Positions 8,194 to 16,504 of a stretch of 64,000 nt of DNA are shown here, piece by piece (within the stretch, counting starts at the first letter, position 1; each line of letters opens with the position of its first letter). Origin of the DNA: Flavobacterium sp. Root186 (GTDB lineage: Bacteria > Bacteroidota > Bacteroidia > Flavobacteriales > Flavobacteriaceae). Below the pieces are notes generated by a model. That model was not told where the DNA came from and ran no database searches. It saw nothing but the letters and a program-made list of their open reading frames with translations. The DNA lies in the NCBI RefSeq assembly GCF_001428525.1, contig NZ_LMHW01000017.1, positions 124,001-188,000 on the forward strand, in the 5' to 3' direction. The position numbers and the translations under genes were made by a program.

Positions 8194-8373
8194 ATGAAAA
8201 ACAAGTCAATAATACTGACCGTAATTCTTCTAATCATTGCATCAGGAAATTATTTTAGAAGCAATTCTCTATCAAATATTCGTAATGTAGATTTCCTTTC
8301 TATTTTTGCTATTGGAGTATTATTTGGCGTTCTTTTGGTTCAAGTCTTTCAATTGATAAAAAATAAAAATTAA
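8194..8373 (+). CDS. Small membrane protein, 59 residues
   Basis: A short open frame with ATG at 8194 and TAA at 8371-8373. The product has a hydrophobic segment at residues 5-16 (SIILTVILLIIA) and a second at about 34-54 (FLSIFAIGVLFGVLLVQVF), with a lysine-rich end. This is a plausible two-helix inner-membrane protein. It lies in its own gap between a divergent gene and a repeat. Without homology evidence the call rests on the hydrophobic pattern and the lack of any overlapping gene. Confidence 0.5.
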   Translation: MKNKSIILTVILLIIASGNYFRSNSLSNIRNVDFLSIFAIGVLFGVLLVQVFQLIKNKN

Positions 8374-8388
8374 ACTTTTAAAAATTAA

Positions 8389-8495
8389 CCATATAAGTTA
8401 TATAAGAAAAAATTAAGTTTTATTCTTAACAAACTGAAATACTCGTATGGTCAAGATTAGGCTTTAATTTAAATGAACTTATATAACTTATATGG
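8389..8495. repeat. Inverted repeat, ACTTATATA family (copy 2), perfect 18-bp arms
   Basis: CCATATAAGTTATATAAG (8389-8406) is the exact reverse complement of 8478-8495. The 71-nt loop contains TTAGGCTTTAATTTAA just before the right arm, matching the loop of the copy at 6461-6519. The copy lies directly after the small membrane gene. Confidence 0.9.
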
Positions 8496-8511
8496 TTCAA
8501 AAAAAATACTC

Positions 8512-8940
8512 ATGAATATAAAATCTTTTCTTTTTCTCCTGTTGATATTGGTTATCATAGTTTCCTGCAATTCAAAAGAAGACAAAAATGGTTATCAGGA
8601 AGTTTTGTATCGCGCTGTAAATAATAAAGACACCGCAATTTTAGCTATAAATATAAGTGACAAACGCTTTTTCGGTCGTTATGAAATATCTTATTATAAA
8701 GTAGGAAAGGATTCCGGCGATGTAAGAGGAGATATAAACGGAAATACTTTAAGAGGTGATTTTCATTTTATTTCTAATGGCGGAAGCTGGAAAAGAGTGC
8801 CTTTGGCTTTGCTTAAAAAAGAAAATAAACTGATCCTGGGAAATGGAGTAGTGGGGACTTACATGAATCTTCCTTGCTTTATTAACGGAACTTTGAATTA
8901 TAAAGATCCTAAGTTTGTTTTTGAAGAGATTAAGGAATAG
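8512..8940 (+). CDS. Uncharacterised lipoprotein (142 residues)
   Basis: The start is placed at 8512. It gives MNIKSFLFLLLILVIIVSC, a lipoprotein signal with the lipidated cysteine at residue 19. An upstream in-frame ATG at 8473 would be translated through the inverted repeat and is rejected. The mature part is small and beta-rich (KRFFGRYEISYYKVGKDSGDV, then a VRGDINGNTLRGDF turn). No domain is recognised. Many flavobacterial lipoproteins of this size have no known function. Confidence 0.7.
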   Translation: MNIKSFLFLLLILVIIVSCNSKEDKNGYQEVLYRAVNNKDTAILAINISDKRFFGRYEISYYKVGKDSGDVRGDINGNTLRGDFHFISNGGSWKRVPLALLKKENKLILGNGVVGTYMNLPCFINGTLNYKDPKFVFEEIKE

Positions 8941-8981
8941 TTTTCAGTCACAGTTTTTAGTTTTTTACTGAGATTGAAAAC

Positions 8982-10241
8982 TTACCTATCTAAAACCCCA
9001 ATCTGCGACGGTAGTTCAAATATTTCAAGATCGAAATAAATTACCGATGCCATAATGTGGTCGAAAATATCAGACATTATATATTCGTAATTTGCCCAGC
9101 GTTTATCGCTTGAGAAAACATAAATTTCTAACGGAACTCCGTGTGCAGTCGACTGCAGCTGACGACACATGATATGCATGTTTTTATTTAATCCAGGATG
9201 ATCTATTAAATACTGCATAATGTATTTTCTAAACAAACCTAAATTGGTCATATTACGACCGTTAAGAGACAATGATTTATCGATTCCTCTAAGATCATTG
9301 TACTTTTCAATTTCAGCTTGTCTGGTTTCAATGTATGAAGTAATAAGCTGTATTCCTTTCATATGATTAAGGTCATCATTATTCAGAAAACGAATACTGC
9401 TGCTTTTAATCAATATATGTCTTTTAATACGTCTTCCTTCTGAATTTTGCATGCCGCGCCAGTTCTGAAAAGAATCAGAACTTAAAGCATAAGTTGGAAT
9501 CGTGGTAATGGTGTTATCAAAATTTCGAACTTTTACAGTCGTTAAATTGATTTCGATTACATCGCCATCGGCACCAAATTTATCCATTGTAATCCAGTCG
9601 CCAATGCGAACCATATCGTTTATGGCAACCTGAACACTCGAAACAAATCCTAAAATGGTATCTCTGAAAATCAAGATAATAATAGCCGAAAGTGTTCCTA
9701 AAATGGTTAACAATTCGCCTCTTTTGATTCCGAATAAAGTCGAAATAATCATCGCAACTCCAAAAATCCAAAGCACAATCATAATAACCTGAACGAAACT
9801 GTCGATAGGTTTGTCGCTGTATTCCGGCTTTTGCTTTAAATAATCCCGAAGCGCATTAAAAATCGTTCTGATAATCCATAAACTGATCAAAACAATATAA
9901 ATACCAACGATTTTTCCGAAAAGTGATTCCCAATATTCGTATTTGTCCAGAATAATTGGAACAGCTTTATAAATAAAGAAAAACGGGATTAAATACGCTG
10001 TGTATTTTGTGGTTTTATTGTGAATTAAATAATCGTCAAACTTTGTTTTGGTGCGCTGTGCAAAAATGGCCGTAAGCGTTACCAAAACAAATTTTGCGAC
10101 ATAATAAATGGCAAAAGCCAAAGCCACCATAATGGCAATATTAAAGATAAGACTGATATAAGACGCAAAATTGCGGCTCATTCCCCAATGCCTGAAAAGA
10201 GGGTATAAAAAATTGAATATTTTATCCAAAAGGTTAAGCAT
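8982..10241 (-). CDS. MscS-family mechanosensitive channel, YbdG-like
   Basis: A 419-residue inner-membrane protein. Several hydrophobic helices fill the N-terminal half, including IALIFNIAIMVALAFAIYYVAKF-type segments. The MscS core around residues 190-260 includes AINDMVRIGDWITMDKFGAD and TTIPTYALSSDSFQNWRGM, which strongly recall E. coli YbdG (415 residues, miniconductance channel). It would gate a tension-activated pore that relieves hypo-osmotic stress. It overlaps the start of the DUF3817 gene by 8 bp, so the two are coupled. Confidence 0.9.
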   Translation of the reverse strand: MLNLLDKIFNFLYPLFRHWGMSRNFASYISLIFNIAIMVALAFAIYYVAKFVLVTLTAIFAQRTKTKFDDYLIHNKTTKYTAYLIPFFFIYKAVPIILDKYEYWESLFGKIVGIYIVLISLWIIRTIFNALRDYLKQKPEYSDKPIDSFVQVIMIVLWIFGVAMIISTLFGIKRGELLTILGTLSAIIILIFRDTILGFVSSVQVAINDMVRIGDWITMDKFGADGDVIEINLTTVKVRNFDNTITTIPTYALSSDSFQNWRGMQNSEGRRIKRHILIKSSSIRFLNNDDLNHMKGIQLITSYIETRQAEIEKYNDLRGIDKSLSLNGRNMTNLGLFRKYIMQYLIDHPGLNKNMHIMCRQLQSTAHGVPLEIYVFSSDKRWANYEYIMSDIFDHIMASVIYFDLEIFELPSQIGVLDR

Positions 10242-10527
10242 TTGCTTTAGTTTCTAAATATTTTTTCTCAATGTAAAAAGTTCCAAACGGAATAAGAGAA
10301 GCGATTAGTATAATAGCAAATGTTTTTAAATCCCAGTTTTGAGATTTTTTCAATAAAAAAGCCAAAATGATATAACCTATAAACAACACACCGTGTGTCA
10401 TTCCTAAAGGTCTTAATAAGGTATGATAAAGTTCAGGATTGTTAGTTTTGATAATAAGCATGTTGGCAAATAAAACTAAATATGAAATTCCTTCTAAAAT
10501 AGCGGTAACTTTAAAAATCTTAAGCAT
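10234..10527 (-). CDS. DUF3817 family membrane protein
   Basis: A 97-residue integral membrane protein with three hydrophobic segments. The opening FKVTAILEGISYLVLFANMLI and the central RPLGMTHGVLFIGYIIL are the usual marks of DUF3817 proteins, which have an N-terminal helix with Glu and Ser, then a Gly-His motif. Function is unknown. It is the first gene of a two-gene unit with the mechanosensitive channel and overlaps that gene by 8 bp. Confidence 0.85.
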   Translation of the reverse strand: MLKIFKVTAILEGISYLVLFANMLIIKTNNPELYHTLLRPLGMTHGVLFIGYIILAFLLKKSQNWDLKTFAIILIASLIPFGTFYIEKKYLETKANA

Positions 10528-10604
10528 GTAAATATATTTTGAGATTATAGCAGCAAAATTAAGTATTAGGATTGGTTTTTAAGTTATGTGTCAGGAAAGT
10601 AATT

Positions 10605-10612
10605 TACTTTTG
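10605..10612 (+). promoter_or_regulatory. -7 promoter box upstream of the DUF6155-like gene
   Basis: TACTTTTG matches TAnnTTTG and ends 18 bp before the ATG at 10631, predicting a short 5' leader. Confidence 0.5.
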
Positions 10613-10630
10613 TAATCTTAAACTTTGATA

Positions 10631-11164
10631 ATGAGCAAACGCGATTTAAAAAAATATTTAACCGAACTAAGTAAAGAACAACTCGAAGAACAGCTTATTG
10701 AGCTGTATGAAAAATTTGCTCCGGTAAAAGTGTATTATGATTTTGTATTTAACCCAAAAGAAGACAAGCTTTTACAGGAATCGAAGGTTAAAATTTCTCA
10801 CGAATATTTTCCTATAAAAAAGCCCAATGCCAAATGGCGCCCAAAAGCAAAAATGCGTCGTTCTGTGGCACAAAAAATGATCAAACATTTCATAATGCTG
10901 GGCGTTGATCCGTTTATTATTGCCGATTTGATGTTTTATAACATCGAAATTGCGCAAACTTACTCTGGAAATAATTACATTAAGCAGGAATTATTTTACA
11001 AAAGTATCTTTAATTCGTTTGAACAAGCAGTAAATTTTGTCATTTCTAATGGAATCCTGACTGAATTTAAAGCAAGAATTGAAACGATTCATCAAGAAAC
11101 TTTGCAGCAAAAATGGAAAAATAAGTATGATTTTGAAGCAATTCTAGATAAAATCGACTTTTAA
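10631..11164 (+). CDS. DUF6155-like family protein
   Basis: The ATG at 10631 is used; the open frame extends to a TTG two codons earlier, which is less likely. The 177-residue product is soluble and lysine-rich. It begins MSKRDLKKYLTELSKEQLEEQL with a long helical N-terminus, then a FNPKEDKLLQESKVKISHEYFP block and a helical C-terminal half. This resembles the DUF6155 family of Bacteroidota, function unknown. It is a single-gene unit with its own promoter box. Confidence 0.6.
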   Translation: MSKRDLKKYLTELSKEQLEEQLIELYEKFAPVKVYYDFVFNPKEDKLLQESKVKISHEYFPIKKPNAKWRPKAKMRRSVAQKMIKHFIMLGVDPFIIADLMFYNIEIAQTYSGNNYIKQELFYKSIFNSFEQAVNFVISNGILTEFKARIETIHQETLQQKWKNKYDFEAILDKIDF

Positions 11165-11244
11165 AAACACTTCCTATAAAAAATCTTATTTAAAAAAATC
11201 ATTTATTTTAGGTTAAAATAAGATGAATAACTGTTTTTTAGATG

Positions 11245-11252
11245 TATTTTTG
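11245..11252 (+). promoter_or_regulatory. -7 promoter box of the DEAH-type helicase gene
   Basis: TATTTTTG matches TAnnTTTG and lies 20 bp before the ATG at 11273. Confidence 0.5.
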
Positions 11253-11272
11253 CAAAAATCCAAAAATAAACA

Positions 11273-12811
11273 ATGTCTCAAAACACTTTAGAAATAGAAA
11301 GAGAAGAGAAAAAAGAACTTTATGCATACCAAAAAGGCGATATTGATGCCATTTTTGACCGCTTAGACAATGCTCCTTCGAAACATCATTTATTGTATCA
11401 ATTGCCAACTGGAGGCGGGAAAACAGTAATTTTCTCTGAAATTGTGCGTCGTTATTTATCTAATAATGACAAAAAAGTGGTTGTTTTAACACACCGTATC
11501 GAGCTTTGCAAACAAACTTCAAAAATGTTGAAGGGCTTTGGCGTAAGCAATAAAATAATTAACAGTAAGGTAAAAGAATTACCAGATCAAAATGATTATT
11601 CTTGTTTCGTGGCGATGGTTGAAACTTTAAAAAACCGTATCAACGACGAAAAACTGCACCTTGACAATATTGGTTTGGTGATTATTGACGAGGCACATTA
11701 CAATTCATTTAGAAAACTTTTAAACTCATTTAAAAATGCTTTTATTCTTGGAGTAACGGCAACACCTTTGAGTTCAAACATAAAATTACCAATGCACCAA
11801 AGCTACGACGAACTTATCGTTGGAGATACTATTGGTTCATTGATCGACAAAGGATTTTTGGCAAAAGCAACAACATATAGTTATGATGTTGGTTTGACTT
11901 CATTAAAAGTGGGTATAAACGGAGATTATACTGTAAAATCATCTGATGATTTGTATACCAATTCATTAATGCAGGAAAAATTGCTTCATGCTTATACAGA
12001 ACGTTCTTTGGGTAAGAAAACTTTAATTTTCAATAATGGTATCCATACATCATTATATGTATATGATACTTTTAGAGAAGCGGGTTACGATATTAGACAC
12101 CTTGATAATACAAGCAGTTCTGAGGAACGTAAAGATATTTTGGCCTGGTTCAAAAAAACTCCGGATGCAATTTTGACTTCTGTTGGAATTTTAACAACAG
12201 GTTTTGATGAGCCAACTGTTGAGACTATTATCTTAAACAGAGCAACAAAATCATTAACATTATATTTCCAGATGATTGGCCGTGGATCTCGTAAATTACC
12301 TGGTAAAGACGAATTTACAGTAATCGATTTAGGAAATAACGCTGCTCGTTTTGGTTTATGGAGCGAACCGGTAAACTGGCAGCACATTTTTAAATCTCCT
12401 GAATTTTATTTGGAGAACCTAAGAGACGATACGGAGATCGAAATGTTCTTTAAATATAGCATGCCTCCAGAATTAAGAGCAAAATTCAGCAAAACCGCTG
12501 ATGTTACTTTTGATGTTGAGGAAGAACATAAACTGGCTATTAAACAAAATTTACGTTCAAAAATTGTTTTAGACAAATCGCTTGAACAACATGCTGCAAT
12601 GTGTGTTGATAATACAGAGACACTTCAGGAAGCAAAAGCTTTGTCGAGAGAATTAGAAGACGATATCGAATGCCGAATTAAACGTTACGCAAAATGCTTA
12701 AGCCAGTGTAGTAAAAATTACCGCGAATGGCTTCTTGACGATTACAAGCAAAGATTGACCTTATTAGTAGGCAAAAAATACCGCGAAAAAATCATGAACG
12801 AACCGGATTGA
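11273..12811 (+). CDS. Superfamily 2 DEAH-type helicase (SSL2/RadD-like)
   Basis: A 512-residue ATP-dependent helicase. Walker A is LPTGGGKT (Lys50), motif II is DEAH (139-142) and motif III is GVTATP. Motif VI is QMIGRGSRK in the second RecA domain. The layout resembles SSL2/RadD-type DNA helicases or translocases rather than DEAD-box RNA helicases. The C-terminal 120 residues are charged and probably bind nucleic acid. The role in repair or RNA metabolism cannot be decided. A second helicase follows across a repeat but has its own start region. Confidence 0.85.
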   Translation: MSQNTLEIEREEKKELYAYQKGDIDAIFDRLDNAPSKHHLLYQLPTGGGKTVIFSEIVRRYLSNNDKKVVVLTHRIELCKQTSKMLKGFGVSNKIINSKVKELPDQNDYSCFVAMVETLKNRINDEKLHLDNIGLVIIDEAHYNSFRKLLNSFKNAFILGVTATPLSSNIKLPMHQSYDELIVGDTIGSLIDKGFLAKATTYSYDVGLTSLKVGINGDYTVKSSDDLYTNSLMQEKLLHAYTERSLGKKTLIFNNGIHTSLYVYDTFREAGYDIRHLDNTSSSEERKDILAWFKKTPDAILTSVGILTTGFDEPTVETIILNRATKSLTLYFQMIGRGSRKLPGKDEFTVIDLGNNAARFGLWSEPVNWQHIFKSPEFYLENLRDDTEIEMFFKYSMPPELRAKFSKTADVTFDVEEEHKLAIKQNLRSKIVLDKSLEQHAAMCVDNTETLQEAKALSRELEDDIECRIKRYAKCLSQCSKNYREWLLDDYKQRLTLLVGKKYREKIMNEPD

Positions 12812-12828
12812 TTTTAAGAACGTTTAAA

Positions 12829-12978
12829 GTTTCAGGTTTCATGTTTCAAGTTGTTGAAATCTGAATAATTATAATTTCAAGAAGGAGGAATCACATTTAA
12901 GAATAATTAAGTCTAATGTGATTTCTCCTTTTAAACTTAATTGAGTTTGTGTGCAACTTGAAACATGAAACATGAAAC
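12829..12978. repeat. Nested inverted repeats: GTTTCAAG family outside, AATCACATT hairpin inside
   Basis: The outer arms 12829-12853 and 12954-12978 pair at 24 of 25 positions; the inner 18 (12836-12853 with 12954-12971) pair exactly. Between them a second stem pairs an AGGAGGAATCACATT block near 12882-12897 with an AATGTGATTTCTCCT block near 12915-12929. The right arm ends just before the true start of the next gene. It contains an in-frame ATG at 12965 that is probably not used. Confidence 0.85.
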
Positions 12979-12994
12979 AAAAAAAACAAAAAAC

Positions 12995-14329
12995 ATGTCT
13001 AAACAATTCTCAACATTAGGACTTTCAGCGCCAATTTTAAAAGCTTTAGGCGAATTAAACATTGTTGAACCTACAGAAATTCAACAAAAAACAATTCCGC
13101 TTTTATTATCTGAAAACCACGACGTTGTAGGTTTAGCCAAAACCGGAACCGGAAAAACAGCCGCTTTTGGACTTCCATTATTACAGTTAATTGATACGGA
13201 ATCTCCTGTAGTTCAGGCTGTAATTTTAGTTCCAACGAGAGAATTAGGGCATCAGATTTTTCGAAATTTAGAAGACTTTTCAAAATATATTCCAGATATT
13301 TCAATCGCAGCAACTTGCGGTGGAATCCCGATAAAACCACAAATTGAGCGCCTTACATCGCCAACACATATTATTGTGGCGACTCCGGGACGTTTGATAG
13401 ATTTGATTCAAAGAAGAGCCGTTGATTTAAAACAAACGCAATATTTAGTTTTAGATGAAGCCGACGAAATGGTTTCAATTCTAAAAGAAAGCCTGGACGA
13501 AATTCTGGCTGAAATTCCTAAAAAACACCGCACCTTATTATTTTCGGCCACTTTACCCGGAACAATTAAACAATTGGTTCAGAATTACTTAAACAAAAAT
13601 GTAGTTCAGATAAGTGCCAATATGGAAACTGTTGGTAACCAAGGAATTGATCACGAATATATTGTAGTTAATCCAATTGAAAAATTAGATATTTTAATGC
13701 ATTTTCTAAATTCAAAAGATGGGGAACGTGGTATTATTTTCTGTAAAACTAAAGCTGCCGTTAATAAATTAGCTAAAAATTTAGCTATAAATCGTTTTTC
13801 TTCGGGAGCAATTCACGGAAGTTTATCGCAGGGAATTCGTGACAGAATTATGGAACAATTCCGTGAAGGACATATTAATATATTAGTTGCAACAGATTTA
13901 GCTGCGAGAGGAATTGACGTAAAAGAAATTTCTTATGTTGTAAATTACCATTTGCCGGATGCTTACGAAACGTATGTTCACCGAAGCGGAAGAACTGCCA
14001 GAGCAGGAGCAAAGGGACTTTCTTTAACTGTTTTACAGGAAGAAGAAATAGCAGAAATTGCTGATTTTGAAAGAGAACTGGGACTTAAATTTACTAAATT
14101 TCAAAAACCGTCTGCCTTGAGTATTGAAGAAAACAATACACTTTTATGGGCAAAACAAATCTTTAAAACGAAACCAAATCACGATATTTCGACTGATTTG
14201 AAAACAAAAGTAAAAACTGTTTTTCATCATCTTACAAAAGAAGAACTGATTGAAAAATTGTTAGCTAATTATGTTTTACAGTACAAAATTGAAGTAACAG
14301 AAAAGCCTGTTAAAAAATTCAAAAAGTAA
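12995..14329 (+). CDS. DEAD-box ATP-dependent RNA helicase
   Basis: A 444-residue RNA helicase. The Q motif region (FSTLGLSAPILKALGEL, then EPTEIQQKTIP) opens the protein. It is followed by AKTGTGKT (motif I), PTRELG (Ia), TPGR, VLDEADEM (motif II), SATLP (III) and HRSGRTARAG (VI). The set is complete, so it should be active in RNA unwinding, for example ribosome assembly or mRNA turnover. The start at 12995 (MSKQFSTLG) is preferred over the in-frame ATG at 12965, which lies inside the inverted repeat and would add a lysine-rich, repeat-encoded tail. Confidence 0.9.
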   Translation: MSKQFSTLGLSAPILKALGELNIVEPTEIQQKTIPLLLSENHDVVGLAKTGTGKTAAFGLPLLQLIDTESPVVQAVILVPTRELGHQIFRNLEDFSKYIPDISIAATCGGIPIKPQIERLTSPTHIIVATPGRLIDLIQRRAVDLKQTQYLVLDEADEMVSILKESLDEILAEIPKKHRTLLFSATLPGTIKQLVQNYLNKNVVQISANMETVGNQGIDHEYIVVNPIEKLDILMHFLNSKDGERGIIFCKTKAAVNKLAKNLAINRFSSGAIHGSLSQGIRDRIMEQFREGHINILVATDLAARGIDVKEISYVVNYHLPDAYETYVHRSGRTARAGAKGLSLTVLQEEEIAEIADFERELGLKFTKFQKPSALSIEENNTLLWAKQIFKTKPNHDISTDLKTKVKTVFHHLTKEELIEKLLANYVLQYKIEVTEKPVKKFKK

Positions 14330-14408
14330 GACTTCAGGCTTCTAAATCTGCTAATATATGTTGTAAATTTATAAGGAATTTAAATCCTAAAATCAACGTA
14401 TACTAAAA

Positions 14409-14933
14409 ATGGCAGCTATTCAAATAAACAAGATTACACTTGACGATATTGACCAATTACAAAAAATTGGCCGACAGACATTTTACGAGACTTTTTCAGA
14501 ATCAAATTCTGAAGAAAATATGGAAGATTATTTAGAGAAAGGTTTTTCTACAGAAAAATTAACTGAAGAATTAACCAACAAAAACTCTGAATTTTATTTT
14601 GCCGTTCTTGATCATAACGTCATTGGTTATTTAAAAATAAACTTCGGAGAATCGCAGACTGAATTACAAGACGAAGAATCCCTTGAAATTGAACGTATTT
14701 ATGTTTCAAAAGAATTTCACGGAAAAAAAGTCGGACAATTACTTTATGAAAAAGCGATTCAAATAGCCAAAGAAAAAAATGCTGACTATGTTTGGTTAGG
14801 TGTCTGGGAAGAAAATCATCGAGCTTTAAGTTTTTATAAAAAAAATGGTTTTGTCGAATTTGATAAACATATTTTTAAACTTGGAAATGATGAACAAACC
14901 GATATTATGATGAAACTTAAATTGACTGAATAA
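14409..14933 (+). CDS. GNAT N-acetyltransferase, PaiA-like
   Basis: A 174-residue acetyl-CoA-dependent acetyltransferase. The GNAT core includes IERIYVSKEFHGKKVGQLLYEKA, where the Q/R-x-x-G-x-G/A pyrophosphate loop is GKKVGQ, and then WLGVWEENHRALSFYKKNGF. The WLGVWE-N-A-F-Y-GF string is typical of the PaiA subgroup, which can acetylate polyamines. The true substrate is not known. The gene stands 79 bp downstream of the helicase gene on the same strand and may be read through from it. Confidence 0.8.
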   Translation: MAAIQINKITLDDIDQLQKIGRQTFYETFSESNSEENMEDYLEKGFSTEKLTEELTNKNSEFYFAVLDHNVIGYLKINFGESQTELQDEESLEIERIYVSKEFHGKKVGQLLYEKAIQIAKEKNADYVWLGVWEENHRALSFYKKNGFVEFDKHIFKLGNDEQTDIMMKLKLTE

Positions 14934-15057
14934 TTCTCAAAAAAGGAAAAGAAAACTCAAGTTTGAGTTTCGTATTTGGAATTAAAATGTTAAATTTATG
15001 GAACTGCTAAGGCAGAAATAGTTTTACTCATAAATCCTACATAATAAAACAATACAT

Positions 15058-16326
15058 ATGAATATAGTCATCATAGGAGGGGGTTTTGCAGGAATAAATC
15101 TCGCGAAAGAACTTGTAAACCATCCTCAAATACAAGTAACCCTTGTAGATAAAAATAATTATAATTTTTTCCCTCCACTTATATATCAGGTTGCAACCGC
15201 TTTTTTAGAACCATCAAGTATTAGTTATCCTTTTAGAAAATTTTTTGCAGGTAAAAAGAACCTTCAGTTTCGTTTAGGCGAATTACTTTCTGTAGTTCCA
15301 GCCGAAAATAAAATCATTCTAAGCAATGGCGAATTATCATACGATTATTTAGTTTTTGCAACAGGTGCAGAGACTAGTTATTTTGGTATGGAAAACGTAA
15401 TGAAAAACGCTATTCCGATGAAAACCTTAAACGATGCCATTGAAATGCGAAATGCATTGCTTAAAAACCTTGAAAAAGCAGCTATTACCAAAGATATTCG
15501 TAAACGACGTAAATTATTAACGATCGTTGTAGCCGGAGGCGGACCAACAGGAGTTGAAGTTTCTGGAATGTTTGCCGAAATGAGAAAAAATATTCTACTG
15601 AAAGAATATCCGGAGTTAGAAACATCTGCCAGTAATGTTTATCTGGTTGATGGCGGAGATGCCCTTTTAGCGCCAATGAGTAAGGAATCTCAAAAAGATA
15701 CCCTCGAAGCGCTAACAAAACTTGGTGTTGTAGTTAAACTACATACTCGTGTTGTTGATTATGTTGATGATACGGTACATTTTGAAAACGGAGAAACGAT
15801 CAAGACCAAAAACCTGATTTGGGCAGCAGGAGTTTCTGCTAAACTTTTTGACGGAATTCCGAAGGAAAGCTACGGCCGCGGCCGACGTATGGCTACAGAT
15901 CAATATAATAAGGTAAATGGTTTAGATAATATATATGCGATTGGTGATACGGCAATTTTAGCTGGAGATAAAAATTTCCCTGATGGACATCCACAAGTGG
16001 CGCAGGTTGCGATTCAGCAAGGATTAAATCTGGCTAAAAACTTTAAAGCAATGGCTCAAAATAAACCTTTGAAACCATTTTTATATAACGATAAAGGTTC
16101 AATGGCGATCATTGGAAAAAATAAGGCTGTGGTTGATTTACCAAGTCCAAAATGGCATTTTAAAGGATTCTTTGCCTGGATCATCTGGTTGTTTATCCAC
16201 TTAATTTCTTTAATCACATACAGAAACAGAATAAACACTTTCTGGAATTGGATGGTTGCATATTTTGCAAGAGATCAATCTCTTAGAATGATTATCAGAC
16301 CAGATAAGAAACAACAATTAGAATAA
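15058..16326 (+). CDS. ndh: NAD(P)/FAD-dependent dehydrogenase, NDH-2-like
   Basis: A 422-residue flavoprotein predicted to pass electrons from NADH to quinone. The FAD loop is VIIGGGFAGINLAKEL at residues 3-18. The second dinucleotide fold has VVAGGGPTGVEVSGMFAEM near residue 160, and AIGDTA near 295 is the FAD-ribityl motif. A hydrophobic stretch near 370-395 (FFAWIIWLFIHLISLI) fits membrane association. It is a peripheral, non-proton-pumping type II enzyme by analogy. A strong bidirectional terminator follows. Confidence 0.85.
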   Translation: MNIVIIGGGFAGINLAKELVNHPQIQVTLVDKNNYNFFPPLIYQVATAFLEPSSISYPFRKFFAGKKNLQFRLGELLSVVPAENKIILSNGELSYDYLVFATGAETSYFGMENVMKNAIPMKTLNDAIEMRNALLKNLEKAAITKDIRKRRKLLTIVVAGGGPTGVEVSGMFAEMRKNILLKEYPELETSASNVYLVDGGDALLAPMSKESQKDTLEALTKLGVVVKLHTRVVDYVDDTVHFENGETIKTKNLIWAAGVSAKLFDGIPKESYGRGRRMATDQYNKVNGLDNIYAIGDTAILAGDKNFPDGHPQVAQVAIQQGLNLAKNFKAMAQNKPLKPFLYNDKGSMAIIGKNKAVVDLPSPKWHFKGFFAWIIWLFIHLISLITYRNRINTFWNWMVAYFARDQSLRMIIRPDKKQQLE

Positions 16327-16383
16327 AAATTACAATCTTTAAAATTCCAAATTCCAATAGATTGTGAATCAAAAAAATTAAAC

Positions 16384-16417
16384 AAAAAGCCAGAACTTAA
16401 AAGTTCTGGCTTTTTTT
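16384..16417. terminator. Bidirectional intrinsic terminator between ndh and the MFS gene
   Basis: GCCAGAACTT (16389-16398) pairs with AAGTTCTGGC (16401-16410), with a 2-nt loop, and is flanked by A and T tracts on both sides. It serves the convergent ndh and MFS genes. Confidence 0.9.
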
Positions 16418-16435
16418 ATCCTAACAATTTTCCAT

Positions 16436-16484
16436 TACGAGGAACGAGGAATCTCCGTAAGAAACTCGACAAAGATGGAATTTT
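16436..16484. repeat. Half-copy of the GAGGAACGAGGAATC repeat
   Basis: CGAGGAACGAGGAATCTCCG with a following CTCGACAAAGAT shares its arrangement with the left half of the large inverted repeat at 21331-21426. No right arm is present here, so it may be a truncated copy. Confidence 0.6.
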
Positions 16485-16504
16485 GGATTTTAAAAATTAA
16501 AATC

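Noticed and set aside
10625..10630. TTG start two codons before the DUF6155-like ATG
   Set aside because: The ATG at 10631 fits the promoter box spacing and is the usual start type.
12965..12994. In-frame ATG upstream of the DEAD-box helicase start
   Set aside because: It lies in the right arm of an inverted repeat and encodes an atypical Lys/Thr/Asn-rich tail; the start at 12995 matches the family's usual N-terminus.
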